Notes: generated by a model not told the origin, from the letters alone. Shown: positions 11,000 to 24,303, counted from the stretch's first letter. The stretch: DNA of 64,000 nt from Lepas anatifera (GCA_034440635.1 JAOTON010001066.1:434001-498000), one strand, 5' to 3'. Made by a program: numbers and translations.

Positions 11000-12545
11000 A
11001 GCCGAATACTGGTCTCCGGTCCCTCACGATGGATTACAGTTCTGTCATGTGAAAGTGAATGGAAACATTCTCAATCAAGGTGTTGCTTTGAAATTGAAAG
11101 TAAGTGCTGAAGCCTTATTCACTTTGCACGGACTCGGGAGCCGGGCAGCACGCTCCCTAAGGGTGGTCTCCGTGGCCATCTGTACACGCATGGCGGGGGG
11201 ACGGGGGGGTGGAAGTGGGCTCGGTTAGGGCAGGCAGTCCAACATTCATATCATAGGGAAGTGGGCGCTTCCTGTTTTCTTCAGCTTGTTTGTGGTACTA
11301 AAATCAGGTGGTGCCACATATTGAGCAATGCGTATGTGAAAGAGGATTTGCTTTAACGTCATTGTTATATTATTTTAACCATTAGTTAGTCCATCAATCC
11401 ACAGTTAATGGCTAAAATGATATAATAAAAGTAATTGGAACGCAATTTTGCCTTCACCTACCCATTGTTGGTTTATTCTTCGGGCTCATAGCCGTCATAA
11501 CGGATTGATTGCCGCACATAACGTTGATTTTGATCCAGTTTTGGTCGAATTTGGCTCCATGTCCACGTCATAGCTGATTAAATTTGAACCCTAGTCCACG
11601 TCGTACCTGATTGAATTTTGATCCATGTCCACGTCATAGCTGATTGAATTTGGGTTCACGTTATAGTCGATCGATCTATTGGCGATATCGTAAGCTAGTC
11701 AATATATTCACATTTAAGAAGGTATTCAGACCTTTGGTTTTCTCAAGCCCGACCAGGGCCTAGAATCCAGTTTTGCCGTAGCTCGTGTCATAGTGGAAGT
11801 TGGTGATCCTCAGATTGTTACACTGTGACCAGTCATGATCAGAACCGCAGTTCACTTTGATCAATTGTATGGCACATTTTATGCTACAAAAATTCAGACA
11901 TATGTGCGGGAAATAAAAAGTACATCGCTCTTTGTCTCCTTGTTATTCAATTTTAAACTGCATCCACCCATCCCCTCGCCACGAACGCCGTATCCATGCC
12001 AGATGTACATAATTTGGGAGTTGCTAGGAGCGAGGCCAATGTCCCGCAGGATAGCGCCACCCCTTTGTTCCAGCTGTCGCCGCAGTGGTGCCCCGAACGG
12101 CCCCGTCCCCCTCCCCCGCGGGGGAGCGCGTCTTCGGAAGCTTTGATCTATCACACTGCTTTGATGTTGTATTTCTTGTGAGCGATATGAAAGAATGCGA
12201 TTTACTTTGCTGTCTTCAAAGCACTGTTTCTGTCTTGCATCTGCATTTTGTATGCGATTGGGTGGACGGCGCTCCGGCGATCTGTGTCTTTTTACCAGGC
12301 CCGTTTGTAACGGATCCAAAAGTCGTTTGGGATGTGACCCAGTAACATGAAAAGGCCTGTATTTGCATTTATTTTACGCGGTGGGAGCCGAGCGCGTAGG
12401 ATTCGATTACCTTTCTAAGCGTTGGCATCACTATTTGCATGAGTCTTTTACATTCGTGTAGCAGAAACCTCCCTTCCTTTCATTGTACATTCATTCAGTG
12501 ACTTTCGTCACCTTTTTCTAGGTCGATAGTCTTCCTCACAGTTTA
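11000..12545. other. Intergenic, no supported gene
   Basis: Degenerate repeats of a 'gtccacgtcatagctgattgaatttg' type phrase recur three to four times at about 11555-11665, suggesting an old short tandem array. No exon with paired splice signals was found. Confidence 0.35.
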
Positions 12546-12548
12546 TTT

Positions 12549-12945
12549 CGGTAGCCGTCTTGTGATGCTTCGATTGTCACATTGCTTCCGAGTCCGGCGG
12601 GTAGCTTTTGAAGCTCCCGCTATCGGTACAAAAGTCGGTTCAGGACGTCTAGCGACGCAGCGCCAACGGTTGTGAGACATTTTCTCGTTAGAGCCAGATT
12701 TGAAGTCGCCGCCACCCCCGACTCGGATGGAGGAGTGGCCCTGGCACGCGCGGAGCCGCCGACTTTCGGGTGTCGGCGTCCTTTGATGTGGGCGGTGCGG
12801 GCCGGAGATGCCGCCGGCGCCAACCGTCACTGCTCGACGGCGCGCCAGCCCCTGCTCCCCTCCTCCCCGCTCACCGCCGCCTCTTTTTGCCGCCATTTCT
12901 TGTCCCTCTTTTTCTATCTGTACATGCTTCTTTCTTGAAATCGCC
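12549..12945. promoter_or_regulatory. CpG-rich block, promoter- or enhancer-like
   Basis: This GC- and CpG-dense stretch lies directly before the long polypyrimidine tract. It contains GCCGCC motifs (near 12707 and 12752) and a TCF/LEF-like CTTTGATGT at 12781-12789. Open frames on both strands are a by-product of GC content and have no recognisable domain. Confidence 0.3.
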
Positions 12946-12946
12946 G

Positions 12947-13271
<325 letters not shown>

Positions 13272-13279
13272 TGCTGACT

Positions 13280-14780
13280 GACTCGCTCACATGACCGCCC
13301 ACAGCCGTTTGTTCGTTAATTAGCGCGCGCGAGAGTAGTCGAGGTGACGCGAATGGCGCGAATACGGTGCCGCGGGCGTCGCGGCTGCGGCACCTTCGTG
13401 TGATCTAACGCCGGTTATGATCGAGAGGCTGCGGTTTGTCATACCTACCGTTCTGTATACGGCGTAGACTGCCAGAAGAAATTATGCTGGGTAGCTGGGG
13501 ATGCGTAAGGCGGCGGATAACGTGGAATAAGATGGTGGTGGTATTAAGAACGGGAGTGGAGCTCAGCGGGACGCACTCAGTGTCGGATTTATTTTGTTCA
13601 AAGAAAATAATTGTTGTGGTTTGGTTCTTGTTTTGATTTTGTCCTTAGCCCATGATTTTGGAGTGCCTCAACCTCCCAGGCTTGGAGTGTTGGTCATTGA
13701 TACTTTTTAGCTCTGCTTGTGACAAATTATCCCTGCGAATAGAGGAGATGCTGTCCCGTTCGTTCACTTGTCCCGGTAGAGCGTTTGGCTCCTGCCCACT
13801 GCTCAGAAACATGCCGTGGAGAGAAACATGCCTGAGTGAGACCTTTGAATTTGTCCGGTAAGACGCTCCGGCGCTCAATATTTATCCGACGTAGGTCGGC
13901 CGGAAACTGACTGATGAGAGGGCGACTCGAACGGGGTGGCCGTCCCTGCGCTTTGTGGAAAGGAAAGTTAAACGTAGGCCTCCAAATTTACCCGCCACGG
14001 CGAGAATCGCACATTTTGAAGGTAGGATCGAGGTCTCTTAAGTGTTTTAGCGAGCATTCGAGCCCAAAAGCCGAATGTTCCAAAACCGGGGTAACATTTA
14101 TTTTGAGAGTAAAAAACGCGAGATTGCGCTTTGTTCACGTGACGCAGACAAGTTGCGTGACTTTTTGTAGCGTTCACTCTCACCGGCTACTTCATACCAT
14201 AATTCTGGTCATCGCGATTTGCAGATTAGCACTCTTTTACCGGGATGTCTGATTCATTCTAACCTTTTCTCTGCTCGCGAATTATTTTTTGATTCGTCGT
14301 GATTATAATAATTGCTGGGCTTTAACCAGCCACCAACTGCTGAAGCTGGGTTATTGTGGTTTATTTTGGTCCGGGTTGTCGTTTTCGATTTTCCCAGGGG
14401 TGGACGGATACTCTAGAATTTTGGGGTTTGAGGTTCCATTTTGGTCTGACAGTTTTTGGCAAATTTAACATGTATTTGGGACTCTTTGCGGGCTTGGGGC
14501 CGGGCCGTTGGATTTAGGTGTTAGGGTATATTTTTATTTTTGGTATGTAAATTGATAGGCTATCTCTGGGTGCAGTTTTTAGTCCCTGACATGTTTTATA
14601 ACAAGGAAAATCCCGATGAATTTCATGATTCCTTGAATTATGTTTCGATGTTTCGCTCAACTAATCAGAACGCTGTATTCTACCTTCTGGTCCGAATCAA
14701 GTTCTTGACAAACCCTCAAATACTTTCTACATGTGCAAATGGCGTAGTGGCTGTTGTAACTTTTGTGGATTTTCCAACGG
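13280..14780. other. Intergenic, CpG-rich at its left edge
   Basis: Positions 13310-13440 are CpG-dense (gcgcgcgcgag and following). The remainder has short ORFs only, and none has a recognisable domain or paired splice sites. Confidence 0.35.
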
Positions 14781-14786
14781 AGACGT

Positions 14787-14986
14787 CATAGGTGGATCCA
14801 GGATTTCTTATTGGGGAGTGGGTTCATGGCTGGAATGAGGCGCCATCAGGACCGGGGAGGCGGCAAAAGCCATTAGATGGGCACTAAATTATATAGTGGG
14901 GACGCCGATATTCGCACTGGGGGAGGGTAAGCATTTCGTTCGAAATGCACACCATTCCCTCATACGCTCCCCTGCGTCCGCCGATG
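14787..14986. mobile_element. Diverged hAT-type MITE
   Basis: The left end CATAGGTGGATCCAGG pairs with a right end CTGCGTCCGCCGATG, a mix of family A and family B termini. Flanking octamers ggagacgt and ggaatcat agree at 5 of 8 positions, so the target duplication is weak. Confidence 0.55.
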
Positions 14987-15449
14987 GGAATCATGTATAG
15001 AACTCAGGCTGTCGGTTTACCAGTCACAGGCCTCCCCTGTATGACCTGCCATGAGGTCGCGACGAAAGGTGCCTGTAGAACCGGGGCCTTGACATCGCTG
15101 GAGACGTGCCGCAGGTTGTGACGGACACCATTTGATCACCTCGTCTCTCGAATCTACTCGCCCCGCCGCCTAATGGCTCACAGAATCCGCAGCTTCAAAG
15201 GGCTGTCACAGCCCTGGTGACTTCGGCGAAGTCATCTGAATAGTGTCGGAGCGCTGGGCTGTGATCAGTCTGTGGCCGGAACCGGAACCGGGAGGGGGCC
15301 GCTCTCGTGGCCTCCGGTGTCGGGCAAAGGTCACGTGTGTGACTGTACTTACGCCCAGCGAGAGGTATTTGGCGATGTTCTGTTGTTAGGTTTTGTTTTT
15401 TTTCGAAATACCGGAGCGTTTATTGTTGACATGCCTGGTTGTCATTGTT

Positions 15450-15698
15450 CATGGGCGGCTTCAAGAGGGCAAGTCCCTCCCCTCCCCCAATTTACCCAAT
15501 TTCCCCCAACTTATTTTAACACTTTCCCCTCTTGCCTTCTCTCCCCCATTGGCCCTTGGTGCCCCCTGAAATGGTCACGCGTCCCCTGAAATGTCACTTC
15601 TCACCCCCTCTCTCTACCATATGAGTATTGGCGCCCCGCAACAGAGGGTTTCGGTCAAAGTGACCCCCCTCCGACCGGAAATCCGAGATCCGCCTATG
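15450..15698. mobile_element. hAT-type MITE, family A, diverged
   Basis: It starts CATGGGCGG, contains the diagnostic CCCCTGAAATGGTCAC core (about 15564-15580) and ends GATCCGCCTATG. The octamer ttgtcatt follows the right end directly and also occurs three bases before the left end, so it is a plausible target duplication with a small left-end change. Confidence 0.7.
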
Positions 15699-16087
15699 TT
15701 GTCATTGATTTTTTTATTGCGCTTTAGTTCTTTTATAAGTGGATCTATGATTCTTTAGGTGTCTGTTTGTTGAGTTCTAATCACCAGCAGATAATTATCC
15801 GTTTGTGGTGGAGGGCAATTTGGGGGGGCAGACCCCGAATAGACAAGAGGGCTACCGCTTTTTGGAATGCCCTCTGGAGTTTGAGATATGCCTTGGGGAG
15901 TTGTGAGGGTACCGGATCGAACGGAAAACAGTATTTTCGAAGGAGCCTAAAATATTTCAGGGGGCGCTGATGCTCGACTGGCGGTGGGGATGTGCCTGTT
16001 CGTTGTCTGGATGATTCCTATGGTCTCGTTGCTTTGTTTTGTGGAATAGTTTGAAGATTTCAAATTGTTCGATGCGACTGATTTTTA

Positions 16088-16205
16088 CTGGTGGACGTAG
16101 AGGGGGGGGCAAAATGTCTAAATTTTACCAGATTTTCTTAAAAACAATGTTTTTACGATTTTTCCCAAGTTGACCCCCCAAACGGCGCTCCTGCATCCGC
16201 CCCTG
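16088..16205. mobile_element. Possible short hAT-type MITE
   Basis: The right end CTGCATCCGCCCCTG is clear. The left end (CTGGTGGACGTAG) is only an approximate inverted match. The interior is T-rich, unlike family A. No target duplication was found. Confidence 0.35.
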
Positions 16206-16209
16206 TTGA

Positions 16210-17160
16210 TATCTGATTTGGGGAAACTCTCACCTTCCCTCTCGCATTTTTGTCACATTTCAACCAGCTCGTTTGGAGATAGAATTCACCACCGGGGCTT
16301 CGATTTCGGGGCTGACGTTTCTACGTAATTCTACCGGTGATCGCCACATCATCTCAGGTCTCTTTCATGCAACAGTCGGTCCTTCCAGATCAACTGGTGC
16401 AATATTTTCCAGAATGGTCTTTATCAACGTGAGGAAAGAGAGTGTCGTCATGCTAGAGCTGGAATGGTAGGCCTGTGAATACTCCCGGGTGATTGCCGGT
16501 CTGGCCAGCTTCCCCTGGTGTGTTTCGGCGAGTTCTTGGCGATCTTTTCTCCCGGTAAGGTACCGCCGTCTGCTCCGGTGATTTTCCATGTGGCTGCACG
16601 TCTATGGGGCTGGCCTTCGGACCTCTTCCAGGTGGCTGGAGAGTAGGGTAACCGAACCCCTGGCCTGGAGCTCTGTTGTGGTCTCGTCGACGGAGAGGGT
16701 TTTGTGTTGGGTCAGTATTTGGGCAGCCGGTCTGGCCCACCGCTCGGCGTTTCTGGAACGTTTGGCCTGCGTGGGTTACGCGGTGAATTGGTGAACTTGA
16801 AGCCGTCAGCTGGGAAGAGATTTTGGAAGCTTGGATAAGTGCCTTGGGGTTTTATGACCTAACTACTGCTGAGGTCAAACTGCTTTATCAATCCATCACT
16901 TTCGTAGCATTGGATTGTGAGATTGGAGTATTGGATCTTAAGTCTGCCGGAAACACCCAAAGTGGGTCAGTTGGTCTCCTGTGTTTAACCTGCAGTGCAG
17001 TGTGTGTGTGCTGATTGTCTGTTGTGGTAGTTTCAGTTTTGAATAGCTCCGACCGGGTCTGACCTAGCTCTGAGTTCTTGGACGTGTTGGCGATGGTCGG
17101 CTACACCAGGAGGGGGTGCTATCCGGCTGCACTCCCCAAAGGGCTGAGTTAGTAGTCTCC
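16210..17160. other. Intergenic, no supported gene
   Basis: Open stretches of 60-95 residues occur on both strands at 16270-16800, but none shows a known motif or consistent splice signals. Confidence 0.35.
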
Positions 17161-17166
17161 TTGGGG

Positions 17167-17316
17167 TGTTTGCTTCGCTTCGGAGATGTCAACTTCCAAT
17201 CAAGTTTGTTTCGCTTCGAGATGTCAACTTCCAATCAAGTTTGTTTCGCTTCGAGATGTCAACTTCCAATCAAGTTTGTTTCGCTTCGGAGATGTCAACT
17301 TCCAATCAAGTTCATT
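17167..17316. repeat. 35-bp tandem repeat, four copies
   Basis: Units contain cgcttcgagatgtcaacttc followed by caatcaagtttg. Two units carry an extra g (cggag). The copies are nearly identical, so the array is young. Confidence 0.92.
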
Positions 17317-17361
17317 CTCGAAATGACATGATAAGTGGATGTGAATGAATTACATAAATAT

Positions 17362-17498
17362 AAAGGACTTCTCCACTAGTGAAAATGAAAAACGTTCGGA
17401 GCTTTCGGCTATATTTCATCAGCCTCGCTGACGAAGGCTGATAAAATATAGTCCAATGCCCCGAACGTTTTCCATTTACACTAGTGGAGAAGTCCTTT
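17362..17498. mobile_element. Foldback-type palindromic element
   Basis: The outer arms, AAAGGACTTCTCCACTAGTG onward on the left and CACTAGTGGAGAAGTCCTTT on the right, are inverted copies. Inner arms follow (GGCTATATTTCATCAGCCT against AGGCTGATAAAATATAG). The loop is about ten bases, so almost the whole 137 bp can fold into one hairpin. Confidence 0.8.
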
Positions 17499-17499
17499 C

Positions 17500-19150
17500 T
17501 ATTCATGCAAGTTCATTCTTTAGTTTGTTGTGCTACAGTTCTGAGGTGGCCATTGACGTTGTTCCTTGCATAACACGCAATCAGCATTGAGTCATACGCT
17601 GTTCTTTTCAAATTCGCTGAGTATGAGGAACAGGTATCTTTCGCTATGATTAATCTGGGTGCTATATTGCAATGCCCAGTTTCTTACATTTTTGGGGCGG
17701 TCCCATCTCATTCTCTACGACGTTAATGAACATGTGCGCTGAAGTGATGTCATCCTCCGTGCAGACTGAGCCGCGTTTTTCCGAAACAAAACGGAAATCT
17801 CTCTTAATACGGCGTGATTCTGCTGGACCTCCTGTATGCAATATGTGCCTGCGTGGGTCCCCGCGACCAAATGGACCAGGTTCGTTGTATGATTTTTAAA
17901 CAGGTTTTCCTGGGTGGCACCGAATACGGACCAGGCTAGTGTGGGTTTCTTTTCGGGCTGTACTGGAAGCCTCAGGGTATTTTTACGATGGCCTGGTAGA
18001 CCATTCACTTTTTGGAATGAATGTCGCGGAGTGTTAAAACCAGAAGCGTGTGACGTGTTATATGTTTTGGTTGACATTTTGCACTACTGGACTGAGAATT
18101 CCAAATTAACGAATGCTAGTCAGTTTGAAATATGAAGTCTTGCGATCGTATGACCGTAAGCGTCGCCGCCGGCAAAAAGTGGGGCGGAGCAGTCAATCTT
18201 CAACCTGCTCCTGACAAGAAACTTTTTCAACCTGCTCCTGAAAAGAAGCTTTGCCATCCAGAATAAAAAATCGTCAGGGCTCATTGATGCCCTCCGCACT
18301 GGTGGTTTGCAACATTTTCATATTTCCTCTCAATTTAGCTGAACACAATAACTGATTATGAAAAGTGGGGGCCAGCCCCCTGCTCCCCCCCTGCTTGCTT
18401 ATGGCTTTTTATTAGGCGTTCTGTGCATAGCACCTTTGCCCGCCTCTAAAGGAGTGCGTGGGAGAATTTTAGAATTTTGTGTGAGGGCAAGCTACGTTAG
18501 TCTGTTAAAGCAAAGGGAGTTATTTCAAGTAATGGGTTGCAAGATGTTTTAGCTTGCGAATGGATCAGTCGTGGCAATGGCATAGCCATGCCAAGGGAGG
18601 TCTTTTAATAAGTTTAGACCCGCAGAGTGCGAAGGTTATCTCTGTGGTTGAAGACCTTAAATTTAGAATTTGGAATTTAGAATTTAGAATTTTGTGTGTC
18701 AGTTACTGATGTCCGCTTGTATGCGTTACTCGAAATCCTCCGTTAAATCAATAATTTTCATATTTTAGAAAGTGCGCTAAACACCTGGCCAGGGTGCCGC
18801 GAATTTACCCTGCAACCCGGAGGTGAGGTTGCAGCTCCCCTCTCCGGCTGGGCAGCCGCCGCGCAGAGGAAAAGAAGTGTGAGAGGACAGTTAGATTGTT
18901 AGTAAGAGTATAAGTTTGGTTAGCATAGACCCGCAGTGAAAGGTGTCACTGCGGTGAAGAAATCTAACCTATTTAACCTAACCTGATTTCAAAACTAGCC
19001 TAACATAACCTATCCTTAGCCTACGATAAACCATTTAAAGGTTAAACAACTATTGTTTAAATTTTGCATTGGATCATCTATGATTGGAAAATAGGCAAGT
19101 CCTACTTTTTGGGGGTGCACCATGCATCCTCCATCATATATACTGGGAGG
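17500..19150. other. Intergenic or old repeat DNA
   Basis: There are short local repeats (cctgctcctga(c/a)aagaa twice at 18199-18249; aatttagaatttggaatttag at 18659-18690). An AACCTAACCT-rich stretch at 18966-19020 may belong to the 3' end of the retrotransposon that follows on the minus strand. A 120-residue minus ORF at 17715-18077 has no recognisable domain. Confidence 0.35.
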
Positions 19151-19156
19151 GGTGAT

Positions 19157-20390
19157 TTATAGAAACTTCTCTAGCCCAGAGTCCTTTAGAAATGTAAAGA
19201 GTTTTTCGAGTAGCTCAGGATGGTCGTTACCGAGCAGAGTTTTTAGGTCTACAGGGATGTTTTGGGTTCGGCAGTAATCTAGCATGGGTTGCCGATGGGT
19301 ATTGTGCTGGGGACAATCGATGAGAATGTGATGGATTTCATTGCGTCGCAGGTACCACAGGTACCCGCGTTCCAATAGGCATTTAATTTTGTGTGTCCAT
19401 TTCTGAGTCTGGTTAGAATAACCTCGCGCCGGCGACTCTTTTGGTTGGAACTGGGCCAGTAGCCGATGTTAGGCTTGATATAGAATAGGTGGGCGCTGTG
19501 GTTTGTGGTCCAGTTATTTTGAATTTGCTTCCGGATACTGTCCTGGAGGAGAGCTATGCTATCATCTCCAGACCACATTAAGGGTGCGATCTCTCTAAGT
19601 TCTAGGGACTTTTCTGCCTGCTCATCGGCCTTTTCATTTCCTTGAATTTTGCAGTGGCCCGGGATCCAAAGAAAAGAGACATCAGGGGTATCATCGATAC
19701 CTTTCTGAATATCTGCTATAACGTGGTGACTGGGGTTGACTACGTTACTGACGGCCTGCAGGACAGATTTAGAGTCTGAACAGATGACGGCTGAGTTGAT
19801 ATTTTGGGTTCTGATTATGGCTAATGCATCTAGGATGGCAACAGCCTCGGCTGTGAAGATAGAGCAGTTGTCCGGAAGTCTTTTCTGTAGGCAAATATTT
19901 TGCCCCCAGATGCCGAGGCCTACTTTTTCGCCTATTTTGGAGCCGTCTGTAGATATAAAAGTCTTGTCCGCGTTACAAGATCGGAACTCTAGGAATTTCT
20001 GGGAGACTTCTTCCTCTGAGAAGTCCGTTTTACGGGAAGTGAAAAGAAATTCCACTTTGGGCTCTTTCCGAGTCCAGAAGCGGGAGAGTGGGGGTTTGCC
20101 TATTGTTGCTGGCAATGCAAGATTTAGGCTTTCCAGGGTTTTCGCTACTCTGTGCTTAAATGGGGGCCACTTCTGTAGAGTGGCTTTATTTACTCGTCTG
20201 GGATGGGCGAAACATTGTTTTGCCGGGTGGTTTTCGGTGGATTGGACCTTAATGAAGTAAGATATAAGCTGGGCGTCGCGTCTTGTCTGCAGTGGGCATA
20301 GCCCGCTATCAGTTAGCAGGCTGGTGATGGGGGATTCTGTGAGCGCGCCTGTGGCTGCCCGGATACTGGCATTTTGGACTCGCTCTAGCT
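19157..20390 (-). pseudogene. ORF2 C-terminal part: RNase H and CCHC-like tail of the I-clade element
   Basis: The frame enters from the RT end (KLERVQNASIRAATGALTES). It contains an RNase H with the acidic triad in context: ISTDGSK (about residue 57 of the 278-residue open part), FTAEAVAIL, and ICSDSKSVLQAV, followed by WIPGHCKIQGNEKADEQAE. The enzyme would remove RNA from the RNA-DNA hybrid during target-primed reverse transcription. A terminal zinc-binding-like motif (CGTC, then HHILIDCPQH) is split by a frameshift near 19340. The stop is at 19157. Confidence 0.85.
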
Positions 20391-23300
20391 TTAATTAATT
20401 TATTTATTTATTTGCATCGTAATGACTTCCACAAAGTGGCTGTTACGTCATAGAGTCAATTGTACATGGTCGACAAGGTACGGAAGTCAGCTGTTCTACA
20501 CAACGACATAGCATTTCTACCTAAAAACTTCTGAGCCCAATCACATAAGATGATCACAATAGTGATGGGTAAAAACATCAGTAAACAAGATGTACAAAGA
20601 ACGCTAAAAGGCAATAAAAAGCTGCTAAAACGTCGCGAAAACGTGTAAAATCCAAGCTGGGTAATGACAGAGACCGCAGTTCACTCCGACACATCCTCGC
20701 GCTCCCAGCGTCCCTCACTGCTAGCGGCGCACCGTTCCAATGTGCTATACCTCGGTAAGAAAAGAAACGCCTCGCTCTCTCCGAACGCACTTGAGGTAGT
20801 TGAAGGGCGCTAGCATCAACGGCGCGCGTTCGGTAGGCGGAAACTCTTCCACGGGGCACCAGGAGGCCTCCAAGGTGTTCAGACGACGCTTTATCATGAA
20901 GTAGCTTAAATATGGTCAATATGTCCCTCTCAGTAATCAGTGCCTCCAGTTTCTGCCATTTCAATTGAGCAAACAGGGGAGTCACATGGGCACTCCGTCT
21001 CGAACAGGTGACAATGCGAGCGGCATGGCTTAACACTTTCTGAACTCGGTGTTTCTGAGCCTCACAGCAGCCTCCCCACACAGTCAAACAGTACATTACA
21101 TGGGGGAACACAAGGGCTTCAACTATGAGCCGCTTCACAGAACTGGGGAGTCTGTACGACATTTTGGCCAGTCCAGCCAGAGTGCTGTAGCAACGCCGAA
21201 TTACTGTTGACACGTGGTCCTCCCATCGCAATCCACAGTCCAACTGAACACCGAGTACTCTGACTGTTGGTGAGGGCTTCACATTAACGCCAGCAAAACT
21301 AATGTGAAAATCCTGAACATGAGCCTGCTTTGACGTTCCAAACAAAATAAGCTCAGTTTTGCTCGGGTTTATTTTTAGACTGTTTTGATTGTACCAATTT
21401 TGAACAATGCTCAGCATGTCCTCTAATTTCGATTTATGCCCCTCGAGGCTACTGCGGTCAGATGCGTTCAGGAATTGGGTGTCGTCGGCATACATGACCA
21501 TCTTATCAGATGGCACATGGGACGCTAAGTCATTTGTGAACAACAAAAAAGGATTGGGCCAAGAATACTCCCCTGGATTACCCCGTGAGTAACTGGGAGA
21601 GACACCGGACTCCCCCGGACCACCTGCACTCGGTCTCTCAGCCAGTCTGAAAACCAGTGACTGTCGACACCGTACCATCCTAGCTTCTCCAGCAGCCGGC
21701 CATGGTTGACGCTGTCGAAGGCTTTCGAGGTGTCCGCAGCGATAAGTGAAACCATTTTCCCCTGGTCAATTTTTGATAAAATGTACTGGACAGCGTCTAG
21801 CATGGCCGACTCCGTGGAGTGGCCCGGACGGAAACCATGCTGCTACGGGCAAAGGATGCTGTGCTCGGTGAGATATTTCGTCAATTGGTCACAAATGACA
21901 CGCTCCGCCAGTTTTGAGACCGTCGGCAGAATCGAGATTGGCCTGTAGCAGTTAACATCGGTTGTACTGCCGGACTTAAAAAGTGGGGTTACCATGGCAA
22001 CCTTCCACTCATCCGGCAGCGTCCCGGCTCTGATGGTTGCGTTAATCATATGTAGAAGGTGAGGTCCGACTACTGGGAATGTTGCCTTCAGCAAACCGAT
22101 GGTTATGCCGTCGGTTCCGCTGGCCTTTGAGCTGTTCATACGTCTGAGAGCATGTGATAGCTCTGGCATGGTGACGGGACGCACTCTGAACGCTCCGCTA
22201 ATGACCCGGGGTGGACGAGGTGGCAAATGCGCACCCGCAGCCGCGATGCCCTCAAGTGAGTTGGCTATCTCAGCGCCGACAGAAGCGAAATGTCGGTTTA
22301 ATTTCTCAGCCCACTGAATCCCTCCCGCATTTGGCGTGCTTGAACTAGGTTGAATATTTTTGTTTGGCCTAATGAGAAATTTTCGAACGCTTGACCAGGT
22401 TTTTGGCCTTGAATCTCTGTAAGTGTCCTCAAAAAATTTTGATCTGGCCTTGATTTGGGCTGCTTTTGTGGCATTTCTGGCCGTCCTGTAGTTAGCCTCG
22501 GACTCATCTCTCTGTGAGGTGAGTTTGTTTTGATCTCTCTCTAAACGTGCTAAATCGCGATCTCTCATCAGGCTTCGTAGTTCAGGATTTTCTTCAAGCC
22601 AGGGACAAGGTGGATGGCGCATCTTCAAAGAGACAATAGGCATGTGCTTATCGATAATAGGTGTCCAAATACTCAGAAAATCGTTCCACATATCATTCAC
22701 ATTTGCGTCATCATTGTACATTGAAGACCAGTCTACGGTAAGAAGGTCTAAACACAGTGCATTATTGTCTAGGTTTCGTGTTGACCTAACAGTGAGTTCA
22801 GTTCGGCGATGTCTATTCAGGGAAACACACACGTCTGCACACACCAAATCATGATCACCAGAATGAAACGGCATTACTCTGGCTGTTGCACTGTCATCGG
22901 ACTCAGGAATCACAATGTGGTCCAACAGTGAGCCGTCTCTGTGTGTCGGGTCTTGGACTATTTGCTTTAAGCACATGGCTCTCAGCAACTGCAAATAATT
23001 TGACACTCCTGGCTTCTGCGAAAGTAGGTCAAAGTTTAGGTCACCCAAAAGGTATGTGGCATGTCCATAACCCAGTACTTGGGCCAACTGCTCACGCAAA
23101 TCATCTAGATAAGACGAAACCGCGCCGCGCGGCGGACGATAGGCGACGCCAATCACTGCACGCTGGCTGCGGCCAAAACTCAGCCACAGGGACTCCAGCT
23201 GCGAGCCAGTGGTCGGTATCTGTAATCTTACCGCGTCTAAAGTATCTCTGTAGATTATACAAACGCCACCGCCCCTGCCCACCGCGCGATCACGTCTCAT

Positions 23301-24303
23301 GCAGATGTAACCCGGTATCACCAGAAAACTGTCGGTGACATCCGGACGCAGCCAGGACTCAGTGATGCAGAGGACGTCTATACTCTCTCGGTTTAAGATG
23401 TCGATAACATCGTCAATAGATGGCAGAAGTGAGCGCGAGTTGATATGCGCTATTCGAAGAGTTCGTTTAGTCGGTGTTCTACCCCCGCGCGCCAGGTCGC
23501 TGCCTGCGCGCCTGGTCTGGCGCAGCGTGAGCCGGGCCGGCTGCACCACGCACCGCTCCACAGCGGCCGGGCGGCAACCGGGTGACCGCTCCCGGCGGAA
23601 CTCCACACGCACAGGTATATGCTCCGCAGAGCCATGGGCGGATGGAGGTCCATCAATCAGGGGCACCGTGATGAGATGTCGATTCCGACTGGCTTGCAAA
23701 CGTCTTGGATGGTTAGAGGCGTGGTTCCGTCGTAGTTGATGTCGGAAACCCGCACGGACACCACGGTGTGTGGTCCAGGGGCGCCGCTGAGATCCGCCCG
23801 CTGCCGGTCTCGTCCCTGGCAACGCCGGTGCAGCGCCGAGCGACCACGACCTGGCTGGAGCGCTGACATGCCAAGCCGGCCGCAACAGCGGCTGCCGGGC
23901 CTGGTCCAGTACCAGGTCGCGGTTTACACCCCGATGCGAGGGACGGTAGAGTACAGTGGAGCATGACGTCAGTAATCTCCGAGGCGGGCATTGGTCGATA
24001 CCGGTCCACCAGAAACGGTAGAATGGAGATTGGGGCAGCGAGGCCCCGCCCATCTCCACATTTCGGACACCGGCAAAGCAACAGGGAAGCAAGAACACCG
24101 CTTGAAAAATGCTCAAAGATCTCGTGATGAGCATGAAAAGTCACTGAATCGGAATCACCATCACTCAAAACGGGTCTCTGCCAAACCTCACCGCTCAAAA
24201 CACTCAGTGTCCACGGAAAAACACGGAATTCACCGGAGCTCACAACACGGCGGCAGCCATATTCAGGCGCACGGTCCAGAGTCTTGTTTATTTATTGGTT
24301 AAG
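20391..24303 (-). mobile_element. CR1/L2-like non-LTR retrotransposon nested in the I-clade element
   Basis: The insertion splits the host ORF2 between Lys-Thr-Asn-Lys-Leu and Lys-Leu-Glu-Arg-Val. It ends (minus strand) in GCAAATAAATAAATAAATTAA at 20398-20414, a short tandem AAAT tail. The motif AATAAATTAA occurs on both sides (24304-24313 and near 20391-20404), consistent with an AT-rich target duplication whose exact length is ambiguous because it merges with the tail. The element is about 3.9 kb and has an endonuclease-RT ORF but no separate upstream ORF. Confidence 0.85.
20578..24134 (-). pseudogene. Endonuclease-reverse transcriptase ORF of the nested CR1/L2-like element
   Basis: After a poorly conserved N-terminus, the apurinic-type endonuclease shows AHINSRSL, CITESWL, GVAYRPP, LLGDLNFDL and SGDHDLV. 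The RT shows KVAMVTPLFKSG, NCYRPISILP, AADTSKAFDSVNH, GVIQGSILGPILF and the catalytic YADD, and the C-terminus ends in FFSYRGIAHWNGAP, typical of CR1/L2-type proteins. Two lesions are visible: an in-frame TAG at 21840-21842 just before QHGFRPGHST, and a one-base loss in the A6 run at 21545-21550 (plus strand) that shifts the frame before LLFTNDLASH. Apart from these the frame is open for about 1,180 codons, so the copy is fairly young. Confidence 0.9.

Noticed and set aside
17715..18077. 120-residue minus-strand ORF
   Set aside because: No recognisable motif, no splice or promoter context, and amino-acid composition looks random.
21988..22001. Perfect X-box-like GTTACCATGGCAAC
   Set aside because: It lies in the reverse-transcriptase frame of the CR1/L2-like element and encodes the conserved VAMVTP, so coding constraint explains it.
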